Made by a program: the position numbers and the translations under genes. From the NCBI GenBank assembly GCA_910584165.1, contig CAJTZU010000008.1, positions 1 through 64,000 of the forward strand: a DNA stretch of 64,000 bases. Direction: 5' to 3'. Below are positions 25,301 through 32,989 of this stretch, piece after piece. The DNA comes from an uncultured Bacilli bacterium (lineage in GTDB: Bacteria; Bacillota_I; Bacilli_A; RF39; UBA660). Positions within the stretch are counted from its first letter, which is position 1, and each line of letters begins with the position of its first letter. The notes beneath the pieces were generated by a model. It was not told the DNA's origin, made no database searches, and saw only the letters and a program-made list of their open reading frames with translations.

Positions 25301-26189
25301 ATTCGTTTACAATTCTATATAAATTGAAAGAAGGTCTATTAAAAAATCTAAATTTAATAGTAGAAGTACCAACTCCACTAGAAACATATAATTCTGTATC
25401 ATTTAAAGTATAATGATTGTCATAATATTTTTTTGCATGTGGTGGAAGAATGATGGCTCCAATAAAAGGTAATCTTACTTGTCCATTATGAGAATGACCT
25501 GCAAGAATTAATTGAAAGTTAGAATAATCAAATTCTTCAATATAATCAGGCTCATGCATAATTAATATATTATAACTTGTGTTTAATTCTTTTATTTTTT
25601 TGATAGATTCTTCTACTTTTTCTGCTGCAAATAAATTACTATATTCTCCAGTCGAAATTCCAGCAATTAAAATAGGATTATTATCGCCATTATAAAGTAT
25701 TTGATAAGTATCATTTAAGTTTGTGAAATTGCTGCTGGAAACGACCTCTGCATAAGCCTCTTGCGTATTATCATGATTTCCCATAATGATATATTTACCA
25801 AGGGTAGCTTCTAATTCATTTAGCTTTTCTACTAAATAGTCTAAATCCTCTTTTGTATATTTCATTTCTCTATCTAATAAATCACCAGTTATTACAATGA
25901 TGTCTGGTTTCGTTTCATTTACTTTTTTTACTAAAGATTTTATTTCATCTTTTCTTGTAGTTTGTCCATAATGAATATCACTAATATGAGCAATTTTAAG
26001 CCCATAAAATTTTTCTGGTAAGTTTTCATTAACTACTAAATATTCCTTGGTAACTAGTCCACTAGTAGAGATGAATCTACTATATAATAAGGTACCTACA
26101 ACTAATAAAATAAGAACTACAACTACTTTTATCCATAGTCTAATTTTTCTTTTAGGAGTTTTCTCTTCCATATTTTCACCTATTAACAT
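25299..26189 (-). CDS. membrane-anchored metallophosphoesterase
   Basis: A calcineurin-like phosphoesterase of the YkuE/YaeI kind, about 296 residues. An N-terminal anchor (about residues 18-38, WIKVVVVLILLVVGTLLY) tethers it with the catalytic domain outside. Metal-binding motifs in order: ISDIHYG near 72, ITGDLLDR near 103, MGNHDN near 139, IMHEPD near 211 and GHSHNGQ near 232. The ATG at 26189 has AGGAGGTG seven bases upstream; an internal ATG at 26171 also has AGGTGA and could be used. Substrate unknown; membrane lipid phosphates are plausible for this subfamily. Confidence 0.85.
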   Translation of the reverse strand: MLIGENMEEKTPKRKIRLWIKVVVVLILLVVGTLLYSRFISTSGLVTKEYLVVNENLPEKFYGLKIAHISDIHYGQTTRKDEIKSLVKKVNETKPDIIVITGDLLDREMKYTKEDLDYLVEKLNELEATLGKYIIMGNHDNTQEAYAEVVSSSNFTNLNDTYQILYNGDNNPILIAGISTGEYSNLFAAEKVEESIKKIKELNTSYNILIMHEPDYIEEFDYSNFQLILAGHSHNGQVRLPFIGAIILPPHAKKYYDNHYTLNDTELYVSSGVGTSTIKFRFFNRPSFNLYRIVNE

Positions 26190-26238
26190 TTTAGCACACC
26201 TCCTAATCAAATACAACGAGGAAAAGAAGCTTTTTCAA

Positions 26239-26267
26239 TTGTAATATTTACTATTTTATGTTATACT
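26239..26267 (+). promoter_or_regulatory. promoter of the prepilin-like gene
   Basis: TTGTAA (26239-26244), 17-base spacer, TATACT (26262-26267) with TG one base upstream. Confidence 0.65.
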
Positions 26268-26296
26268 TTTTTCAGTATAATAAGGAAGAGTGTAAT

Positions 26297-27784
26297 ATGA
26301 AAAAGTTAAATGAAAAAGGATTTGCTATTTCAGCAGTTTTATATACAATGCTTATATTAATGATACTTTTAATGTTTTTAATTCTTGCCATTTTAGATAA
26401 TGGAAGAACGACTGCTAATAAATTATCTAGTGAAGTAAAAGAGGAAATAGATAATAAGGTATATAATAAACCAATAGAAGTTGTATCTAACTCTTTATAT
26501 GAAAAAGTAGTAAATGAAGGAAAAGCAAACATTGGAAAAACTGTCACTTTGAATAAGACTTCTGCAGAAGCAAATGAAAATGGTGTATATTCAGTTAATT
26601 CTGGTTTTAATAAGATATATTTTTATAGAGGAAATGTGACTAATAATAACGTTTTATTTGCAAACCTTTGTTGGAAAATTGTAAGAACAACAGATACTGG
26701 AGGTGTAAAATTAATTTATAGTGGAACACCTACTAATGGAACATGTAATGCTAGTGGAGATAATTTAATAATAGGAAAGAGTACGTATAATAGCTCACAT
26801 AAGTATCCTTCTTATGTAGGATATACACATAACGGCAACAATAAAATTTGGAGTTCTGGTTCTATCATTGATAAAAGTTATTATTATGGAAGTTCGGTGA
26901 TTTATGATGAATCTACTAAAAAATATGTTTTGCAAGATAAAGTAAAAGTAGATTTAACATCTGATAAAAGCTTAGTAGGAAATAGACATTATACTTGTTT
27001 TTCTACAGAATATACTTGTAGTTCTGTTTACTATCTTTTTGGTACTAGTAATTGGACGTCAATATATACAGAATTGAAAAATGGTCAACTAACTTTAGAT
27101 GATGCTTTATGGTCTAATGATACTGTTTCTTCCAATATTAAAACAACAATTGATAATTGGTATGTTAATACAGCAAAATTACAAAATTATTCTTCTTTCT
27201 TAGAAGATACTATTTGGTGCAATGATAGGAATATTATAGATGGAATTCTTTTAAGTAATAGTGCAGTAAGTGATGACAGTATACAAGTTAGCACTTATAA
27301 CAGTTGGCGAAATGTTAGTAATGGTCAACCAAGTTTTTCTTGTTTAAATGCAAGAGATTCTTATAATGTTGCAGGTGGTTTAGGAAATGGTCGATTAGAA
27401 TATCCAGTCGGTCTTTTAACTGCAGATGAGATTATGTATGCTGGTGGTACAACAAATGGTGCTAATAATACATATTATTTATATACTGCAAATAATGATA
27501 TTGCGACCATGACTCCTTCGAAGTCAACAGGAGGAAGATTTTTAAATACTTATAGTCACTGGAGTTCTGCTAATATAGCATATATTGATGTGAATGGTAG
27601 AATTTCTGGTGGAGGTATTTATGAAGTTAAAAAAGATGATTTTAGACAAGATGATCCTAGATCAGAAACTACAGTAGGGAAAGTTACACATATTTATGGT
27701 ATCCGACCAGTCATTGCTTTAAAAAATACTGCTTTAGTAAAAGGTGGAGATGGTAAAGCAAGTAGTCCTTATATTGTAGGTTAA
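26297..27784 (+). CDS. exported protein with type IV prepilin-like N terminus
   Basis: A 495-residue protein from the ATG at 26297 (AGGAAGAG upstream). The N terminus MKKLNEKGFAISAVLYTMLI followed by a long hydrophobic stretch has the form of a class III/IV prepilin leader: short basic leader, Gly-Phe cleavage pair at residues 8-9, but Ala rather than the usual Glu at mature position 2. The remaining ~430 residues are an extracellular domain rich in Ser, Thr, Asn, Tyr and Trp, with several Cys (LCWKIVRTTDTGG near 133, CNASGDN, HYTCFSTEYTCSS, IWCNDRN). No prepilin peptidase or pilus ATPase is in the window. Single gene, followed by the T-box promoter. Function unknown; a surface or adhesion role is inference. 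Confidence 0.7.
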   Translation: MKKLNEKGFAISAVLYTMLILMILLMFLILAILDNGRTTANKLSSEVKEEIDNKVYNKPIEVVSNSLYEKVVNEGKANIGKTVTLNKTSAEANENGVYSVNSGFNKIYFYRGNVTNNNVLFANLCWKIVRTTDTGGVKLIYSGTPTNGTCNASGDNLIIGKSTYNSSHKYPSYVGYTHNGNNKIWSSGSIIDKSYYYGSSVIYDESTKKYVLQDKVKVDLTSDKSLVGNRHYTCFSTEYTCSSVYYLFGTSNWTSIYTELKNGQLTLDDALWSNDTVSSNIKTTIDNWYVNTAKLQNYSSFLEDTIWCNDRNIIDGILLSNSAVSDDSIQVSTYNSWRNVSNGQPSFSCLNARDSYNVAGGLGNGRLEYPVGLLTADEIMYAGGTTNGANNTYYLYTANNDIATMTPSKSTGGRFLNTYSHWSSANIAYIDVNGRISGGGIYEVKKDDFRQDDPRSETTVGKVTHIYGIRPVIALKNTALVKGGDGKASSPYIVG

Positions 27785-27792
27785 AATAGTAC

Positions 27793-27821
27793 TTGCAATT
27801 TTCTAAAATTCATTTTATAAT
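27793..27821 (+). promoter_or_regulatory. promoter of the valS T-box transcript
   Basis: TTGCAA (27793-27798), exactly 17 bases, TATAAT (27816-27821). Expected start near 27828. Confidence 0.85.
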
Positions 27822-27829
27822 AGTTTTTG

Positions 27830-28058
27830 TAAATGCGATGAGCAAGAGGAGTATATTAATTAGTACTTATAAGAGAGGAAAAGTCATTGGGTGAAAACTT
27901 TTCTTAAGGAAATTTAATAGAAGGTAGCTTGGGAGCAGATTATTTGAATTTAGTAGAGTAATCCGTTTACTGCGTTAAAGTATTAAGATAATCTTTTGAT
28001 TATGAAAAAAGGTGGTACCACGACTATTCGTCCTTTATGGAGGAAGTCGTGTTTTTTT
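27830..28058 (+). promoter_or_regulatory. T-box riboswitch (predicted tRNA-Val)
   Basis: A ~230-base leader with the T-box hallmark GGTGGTACCACG (28011-28022). The terminator is CACGAC...GTCGTG (28019-28051) followed by seven T, and its 5' arm shares bases with the T-box sequence, as needed for the antiterminator switch. A stem I region with GAGGAGTA and GGGTGAAAA precedes it. GTA at 27924-27926, followed by GCTTGGGAGC, is the likely valine specifier codon; the exact specifier loop is my inference. Uncharged tRNA-Val binding should allow transcription of the HD gene and valS. Confidence 0.9.
28019..28058 (+). terminator. T-box controlled terminator
   Basis: Stem CACGAC...TCC with GGA...GTCGTG (28019-28051) followed by T7; alternative to the antiterminator formed with GGTGGTACCACG. 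Confidence 0.88.
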
Positions 28059-28072
28059 GTTAGGAGGCAAAT

Positions 28073-28813
28073 ATGTTAACACAAGCATTTGATGAATATG
28101 TAAAAAACTATGATATGTCTGATGAAAAAATAGAGTTAAAATATAGGCATTCTTATCGAGTCATGGAATTAAATGAGAAATATGCACGGGAGTTAGGATT
28201 TCCTAAAGAAGATATAGAACTTGCTCGTATTATTGGTTTACTTCATGATTTAGGAAGATTTGAACAGTTACGAGTCTATCATACTTTTAACGATTCTAAA
28301 AGTGTAGACCATGCAGATTATAGTGTTGTTCAGCTATTTGATAAAGGTGAAATTAAAAAATTTACAGATAAAGAAGAAGATTATGAAATTATTAAATTTG
28401 CCATCCAGAATCATAATAAATTTAAATTACCAGAATGTTTAGATGAAAGAATGATGAGACATGCCAAATTAATTAGGGACTCTGATAAATTGGATATTAT
28501 TTATTTGTTAGGATATTTAGGAGAATTAAATCAAAAGGCAGTAGACGAACCAATTACAAAAGAAATAGTAGAAGCAATTAAGAATCATGAAGAAATTTCT
28601 AAAAGTTATATTCAAAATAAAAATGACCATATTGCTTTACAGTTTGCATTCGTTTTTGACATTAATAATGATATTTGTTTGCCAGAGATGAGAAAGAATT
28701 TAGGTTATTTTTATAAACAAGTAGAAGCTAATGATACTTTTAAAGAAGTATATGAAGAGATTTTAAAATATATAGAAGAGAGGATGAATAATCATGTTAG
28801 AAACGAAATATAA
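28073..28813 (+). CDS. HD-domain hydrolase
   Basis: A 246-residue HD-superfamily metal-dependent phosphohydrolase. Metal ligands are seen as RHSYRV near residue 24, HDLGRFEQL near 63 (the HD pair) and the distal Asp in DSDKLDII near 137. Substrate is unknown. It lies between the T-box leader and valS and overlaps valS by 20 bases, so it is under valine-tRNA control together with the synthetase. AGGAGG ribosome site just after the T-box terminator. Confidence 0.85.
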   Translation: MLTQAFDEYVKNYDMSDEKIELKYRHSYRVMELNEKYARELGFPKEDIELARIIGLLHDLGRFEQLRVYHTFNDSKSVDHADYSVVQLFDKGEIKKFTDKEEDYEIIKFAIQNHNKFKLPECLDERMMRHAKLIRDSDKLDIIYLLGYLGELNQKAVDEPITKEIVEAIKNHEEISKSYIQNKNDHIALQFAFVFDINNDICLPEMRKNLGYFYKQVEANDTFKEVYEEILKYIEERMNNHVRNEI

Positions 28814-31316
28814 TCATAAAAGTGTTGAAGAGGGAAAATATGAAAATTGGAAAGAGTTGGGATATTTTGAAAGCGGAGATTTATCCAAGAAACCATATTG
28901 TATTGTAATTCCTCCTCCAAACGTAACAGGAAAACTTCACCTAGGTCATGCTTGGGATACAACGTTACAAGATATTATTATTCGTTATAAGAGGATGGAT
29001 GGATATGATACGTTATGGTTACCAGGAATGGATCATGCAGCGATAGCAACAGAAGCAAAAGTAGTTCAAAGACTTAAAAATAATGGAATTAATAAATATG
29101 AATTAGGAAGAGAAAAATTTCTAGATGCTTGTTGGGATTGGACTCATGAGTATTCTGGAAATATTCGTGAGCAATGGGCAAAATTAGGACTTAGTCTAGA
29201 TTATCGTAAAGAAGCATTTACATTAGATGAGAATTTAACGAAAGCAGTGAAACATGTATTTGTTACTCTTTATAACGAAGGCTTAATTTATAGAGGAGAG
29301 AGAATTATCAACTGGGATCCAGTTGCGAAAACAGCCTTATCAAATGAGGAAGTTATCTATAAAGAAGATGAAGGCGCTTTCTATCATTTAAAATATTTTA
29401 TTGAAGATAGTGAGGAATATCTTGATGTAGCAACTACTCGTCCTGAAACGATGTTTGGAGATACGGCTGTTGCGGTTAATCCTGAAGATGAAAGATATAA
29501 ACATTTAATTGGAAAAAATGTTATTTTGCCAGTTGTTAATAAGTTAATTCCAATCGTAGGAGATGAACATGCTGACCCTGAATTTGGGACAGGTGTTGTT
29601 AAGATTACCCCAGCTCATGACCCTAATGACTTTGAAGTAGGAAATCGTCATAATTTAGAACGTGTAGTTGTAATGAATGAAGATGCTACTATGAATGAGA
29701 ATGCGGGTAAATATGTAGGTCTTACCCGTGAAGAGTGTAGAGAACAATTAGTTAAAGATTTAGAAGAAAGTGGCATTTTAATCAGCATTGAAAAAATGGT
29801 TCATAGTGTAGGACATAGTGAAAGAACAGATGCTGTAGTAGAACCATACTTGTCAAAACAATGGTTTGTTAAGATGCGTCCTCTTGCAGATAGAGTGTTA
29901 GAAAATCAAAAGAAGAAGGATAGTAAAGTAAACTTTGTACCTCCTAGATATGAGAAAACAATGAATCACTGGATGGAGATTACTTATGATTGGTGTATTT
30001 CTCGTCAATTGTGGTGGGGACATCGTATTCCTGCTTGGTATAAAGATGATGAAGTATATGTTGGAGAAGAAGCTCCAGAGGGTACTGGTTGGGTACAAGA
30101 TAACGATGTATTAGATACTTGGTTTTCTAGTGCGTTATGGCCATCCGCAACTCTAGGTTGGCCAGAAAAAACGGCTGATTTAGAAAGATATTATCCAAAT
30201 GATGTATTAGTAACAGGATATGATATTATTCCATTCTGGGTAAATAGAATGACTTTCCAAGGATTAAAATTTACAGATAAACGTCCATTTAGAGATTGTT
30301 TAATCCATGGTCTAATTCGTGATAAAGAAGGACGTAAGATGAGCAAATCTTTAGGCAATGGAGTAGACCCTATGGATGTTATTGATGAATATGGTTGTGA
30401 TGCCTTACGTTTCTTTTTAACGACGAATTCAGCTCCTGGTTCTGATTTAAGATACGATGAAGAGAAAGTAAAAAGTACTTGGAACTTTATTAATAAATTA
30501 TGGAATGCTTCTAGATTTGTTTTAATGAATTTAGAAGTATTTGAAGAAAAAGATTATACATTAGAAAATTTATCAGTAAGTGATAAATGGATGTTAACAA
30601 AGTTAGAAAGAACAATTGGCGAAGTAAGAAAGAATATGGAGACATATGATTTCCACAATGTAGGAAATACGTTATATTCGTTTATTTGGGATGATTTCTG
30701 TGATTGGTATATAGAGTTATCAAAGAGTGATATGTCTAATACCAATAAGAGTGTTTTATTAAAAGTGCTAACTAGTATCGTAAAGATGCTTCATCCATCT
30801 ATGCCATATGTAACAGAGGAAATTTATAGTATGTTACCAATAAAGGATGCAGAATCTATTATGATTAGTTCTTATCCTAAAGTAGAAGAAGAATACTTCT
30901 TTGATAAGGAAACAGAAGAACTAGAGAAAGTATTAGAAGATATTGTTGCTATTAGAAATTTAAAAGCAACTAATGGTATCACTAAAAGTGCGAAAGTAAG
31001 TTATGAGGTAGGGGATACTTATAAAAATATTTATGAAACTCAGTTAAAGTTAGATAAACATGAGAAAGAAGTAGTAGAAAGTATTACTCCTGTTACCTAT
31101 TCTTCTAAATTTATTACGATTTCTTTCTATGAGGAAATTGAGGAAGATACTTCTAAAAAGGAAGAAGAAATTAAAAAGTTAGAAGCATCTATTGAAAGAA
31201 GAGAGAAACTTTTAAGTAATGAAAATTATGTTTCGAAAGCTCCTGCTAGTATTGTCGAAGCAGACCGTAAGAAATTAGCAGAAGAAAAAGAAAAACTAGA
31301 ACTATTAAAGAAATAA
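28794..31316 (+). CDS. valS: valyl-tRNA synthetase
   Basis: Class I synthetase charging tRNA-Val. The 840-residue protein has PPPNVTGKLHLGHAWD (HIGH-type motif HLGH, about residues 41-56), the editing domain with TTRPETMFGDTAV near 203, KMSKSLGNG near 513-521 (catalytic loop), an anticodon-binding domain and a C-terminal coiled-coil arm (about 775-840). Slightly shorter than typical 880. ATG lies inside the end of the HD gene with GAGAGGATG upstream. Regulated by the T-box at 27830-28058. Confidence 0.97.
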   Translation: MLETKYNHKSVEEGKYENWKELGYFESGDLSKKPYCIVIPPPNVTGKLHLGHAWDTTLQDIIIRYKRMDGYDTLWLPGMDHAAIATEAKVVQRLKNNGINKYELGREKFLDACWDWTHEYSGNIREQWAKLGLSLDYRKEAFTLDENLTKAVKHVFVTLYNEGLIYRGERIINWDPVAKTALSNEEVIYKEDEGAFYHLKYFIEDSEEYLDVATTRPETMFGDTAVAVNPEDERYKHLIGKNVILPVVNKLIPIVGDEHADPEFGTGVVKITPAHDPNDFEVGNRHNLERVVVMNEDATMNENAGKYVGLTREECREQLVKDLEESGILISIEKMVHSVGHSERTDAVVEPYLSKQWFVKMRPLADRVLENQKKKDSKVNFVPPRYEKTMNHWMEITYDWCISRQLWWGHRIPAWYKDDEVYVGEEAPEGTGWVQDNDVLDTWFSSALWPSATLGWPEKTADLERYYPNDVLVTGYDIIPFWVNRMTFQGLKFTDKRPFRDCLIHGLIRDKEGRKMSKSLGNGVDPMDVIDEYGCDALRFFLTTNSAPGSDLRYDEEKVKSTWNFINKLWNASRFVLMNLEVFEEKDYTLENLSVSDKWMLTKLERTIGEVRKNMETYDFHNVGNTLYSFIWDDFCDWYIELSKSDMSNTNKSVLLKVLTSIVKMLHPSMPYVTEEIYSMLPIKDAESIMISSYPKVEEEYFFDKETEELEKVLEDIVAIRNLKATNGITKSAKVSYEVGDTYKNIYETQLKLDKHEKEVVESITPVTYSSKFITISFYEEIEEDTSKKEEEIKKLEASIERREKLLSNENYVSKAPASIVEADRKKLAEEKEKLELLKK

Positions 31317-31338
31317 GAATAGAGTGTTCTATTCTTTT
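31315..31338 (+). terminator. valS terminator
   Basis: AAGAATAGA (31315-31323), GTGT loop, TCTATTCTT (31328-31336), T. Confidence 0.8.
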
Positions 31339-31382
31339 CTTGTCAAGTTTATAGTATAATAAAAATAGAAAGTTGGGGAAAT

Positions 31383-31949
31383 ATGATATTTGCGACTAAT
31401 AATCAAAATAAATTAAAAGAAATGAAAAAACTATTATCAGCTTTTCAGATACGTGGATTAAAAGAAAGCGAAATTTATCATGAAGTAGAAGAAGACCAAG
31501 ATACGTTTTATGGTAATGCTTTAAAGAAAGCAAAAGAGATTTATGAGATAGCAAAAGAGCCTGTTATTGCGGATGATTCAGGGCTTTGTATTCCTATTTT
31601 AAAAGATTGGCCTGGGGTTTTAACTCATCGTTTTTTAGGAGAAAATGCTACAGAGACAGATAGAAATAATGCCATTTTAGAAAAGATGAAAGAGTATCAA
31701 GGAAAAGATAGAACTGCTAATTTCGTTTGCAATTTAGTTTATTATGATGGAGAAAAGATAGTAGTTGGAGAGGGTGTAGTAACAGGTTTGATTTCTTATG
31801 AAAGACGTGGTGAAAATGTATTTGGATTTGACGAAATCTTTGAACTTTCAGATGGTAGAACCTTTGCAGAATTATCAATGGAAGAAAAGAATAAGGTTAG
31901 TGCTCGTTCTTTAGCAACTTTAGATTTAAAGAAAAAGTTAAATGGATAA
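31383..31949 (+). CDS. rdgB: non-canonical purine NTP pyrophosphatase (RdgB/HAM1)
   Basis: Hydrolyses ITP/XTP-type nucleotides to keep deaminated purines out of DNA and RNA. The 188-residue protein has TNNQNKLKEM near residues 5-14, the catalytic ADDSGLCIP near 62, the family loop LGENATETDRN near 84 and GFDEIFE near 144. A TATAAT lies at 31355-31360; the -35 is unclear because it would overlap the valS terminator tract. GTTGGGG precedes the ATG. Confidence 0.92.
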   Translation: MIFATNNQNKLKEMKKLLSAFQIRGLKESEIYHEVEEDQDTFYGNALKKAKEIYEIAKEPVIADDSGLCIPILKDWPGVLTHRFLGENATETDRNNAILEKMKEYQGKDRTANFVCNLVYYDGEKIVVGEGVVTGLISYERRGENVFGFDEIFELSDGRTFAELSMEEKNKVSARSLATLDLKKKLNG

Positions 31950-32013
31950 TTTACATCAGTTAGAAACTATGATATACTTTTATACATAGTAAGAAAGTAT
32001 AGGGAGTGATTTT

Positions 32014-32922
32014 ATGTTTTGTAAAAATTGTGGTGCTAAGTTAAATGAGGGAGTTAAATTCTGTCAAAATTGTGGAAGTGTAGTAGAAGGTAAGACTGAA
32101 AATTCTAGTTCTGTAGTTTCAACAACTTCAGTTAATGCTTCTAATGCACCAATGTCAATGAATCAACCTATGATGAATACTCCACAGCAACCATCTGGTG
32201 GTAAGAAAAAGAATGATATTATTTTATTTGTTGTTATTGGTATTATTGGTGTAGCGCTTATTTTAGTTCCTATTATATTAACCATGGGAAAAGAGAAAGA
32301 AATTCCTGCTACCAATACAAATTCTAATACTGGAGTAAATACGAATACAAACTCTCATTCGAATACACATTCTAATTTTAATACTAATACCAATACCAAT
32401 ACACATTCCAACCATGTATTTACGAATTCAAATACTAATTCTGGGGTAAACACAAATACGAATAGTAATACAAATACCAATACGAATAGCAATTCGCAAG
32501 GTACTAAAGAAGTAACATTATCAGGATATACTTTTCAAGTTCCTAAACAAGTAATTGTAGAAGAAAATGATGGAGATTTGACTTTTACAAATTTACGTAC
32601 AAAAAATGATGAATCTTTTTTAGGAATTACTACTGATAATTATGATAAGTATAAGAATTCTAAGGAATTAGTAAAACAACAAATGCAATCAACTGGTCTT
32701 ACAGTAGGAGAAGTAACAGTTCAGACTTATGGTGGAGTAGAGTTTATTGTTATTCCAGTGTCACAAGGTAGTACTCAAATGGTTTATGGAATTGCTAAAT
32801 TATCACCAACAGAAATAGCGATGGTAATGGTAGCTAATACAGCAACGTTTAAGTTTGATTATACTTTATTAAATGAAATGGGTAATATTATTAAGACAGC
32901 TAAAAAAACAAGTCAATTATAG
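32014..32922 (+). CDS. zinc-ribbon membrane protein with Asn/Thr-rich linker
   Basis: A 302-residue protein. An N-terminal zinc ribbon (CKNCG near residue 3 and CQNCG near 17) is cytoplasmic; a Ser/Asn/Met-rich linker leads to one membrane span (about 69-92), followed by a long NTNSNTN-type low-complexity segment (about 100-165) and an extracellular domain of ~135 residues. No known function. GGGAGTGATTTT precedes the ATG. Single gene between rdgB and ligA, with its own terminator. The architecture resembles bacterial zinc-ribbon/TM stress or envelope proteins, but no family is assigned. Confidence 0.75.
   Translation: MFCKNCGAKLNEGVKFCQNCGSVVEGKTENSSSVVSTTSVNASNAPMSMNQPMMNTPQQPSGGKKKNDIILFVVIGIIGVALILVPIILTMGKEKEIPATNTNSNTGVNTNTNSHSNTHSNFNTNTNTNTHSNHVFTNSNTNSGVNTNTNSNTNTNTNSNSQGTKEVTLSGYTFQVPKQVIVEENDGDLTFTNLRTKNDESFLGITTDNYDKYKNSKELVKQQMQSTGLTVGEVTVQTYGGVEFIVIPVSQGSTQMVYGIAKLSPTEIAMVMVANTATFKFDYTLLNEMGNIIKTAKKTSQL
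32308..32500 (+). repeat. in-gene Asn/Thr/Ser codon repeat
   Basis: Imperfect repeats of AATACAAATACC/AATTCTAATACT encode the NTNSNTN linker of the zinc-ribbon membrane protein. Such repeats can change length by slippage. Confidence 0.85.
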
Positions 32923-32923
32923 A

Positions 32924-32952
32924 AGAAATTCATACGAATTTCTTTTTTTTTC
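32924..32952 (+). terminator. terminator after the zinc-ribbon gene
   Basis: AGAAATTC (32924-32931), ATAC loop, GAATTTCT (32936-32943), T run. Confidence 0.85.
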
Positions 32953-32989
32953 TTCTTCTAGCATGTTATAATATTGATATGGTGATAAT

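Noticed and set aside
31253..31259. TGTCGAA (0A-box core)
   Set aside because: It is inside the valS coding sequence, not near a promoter; a single heptamer is expected by chance in a window of this size.
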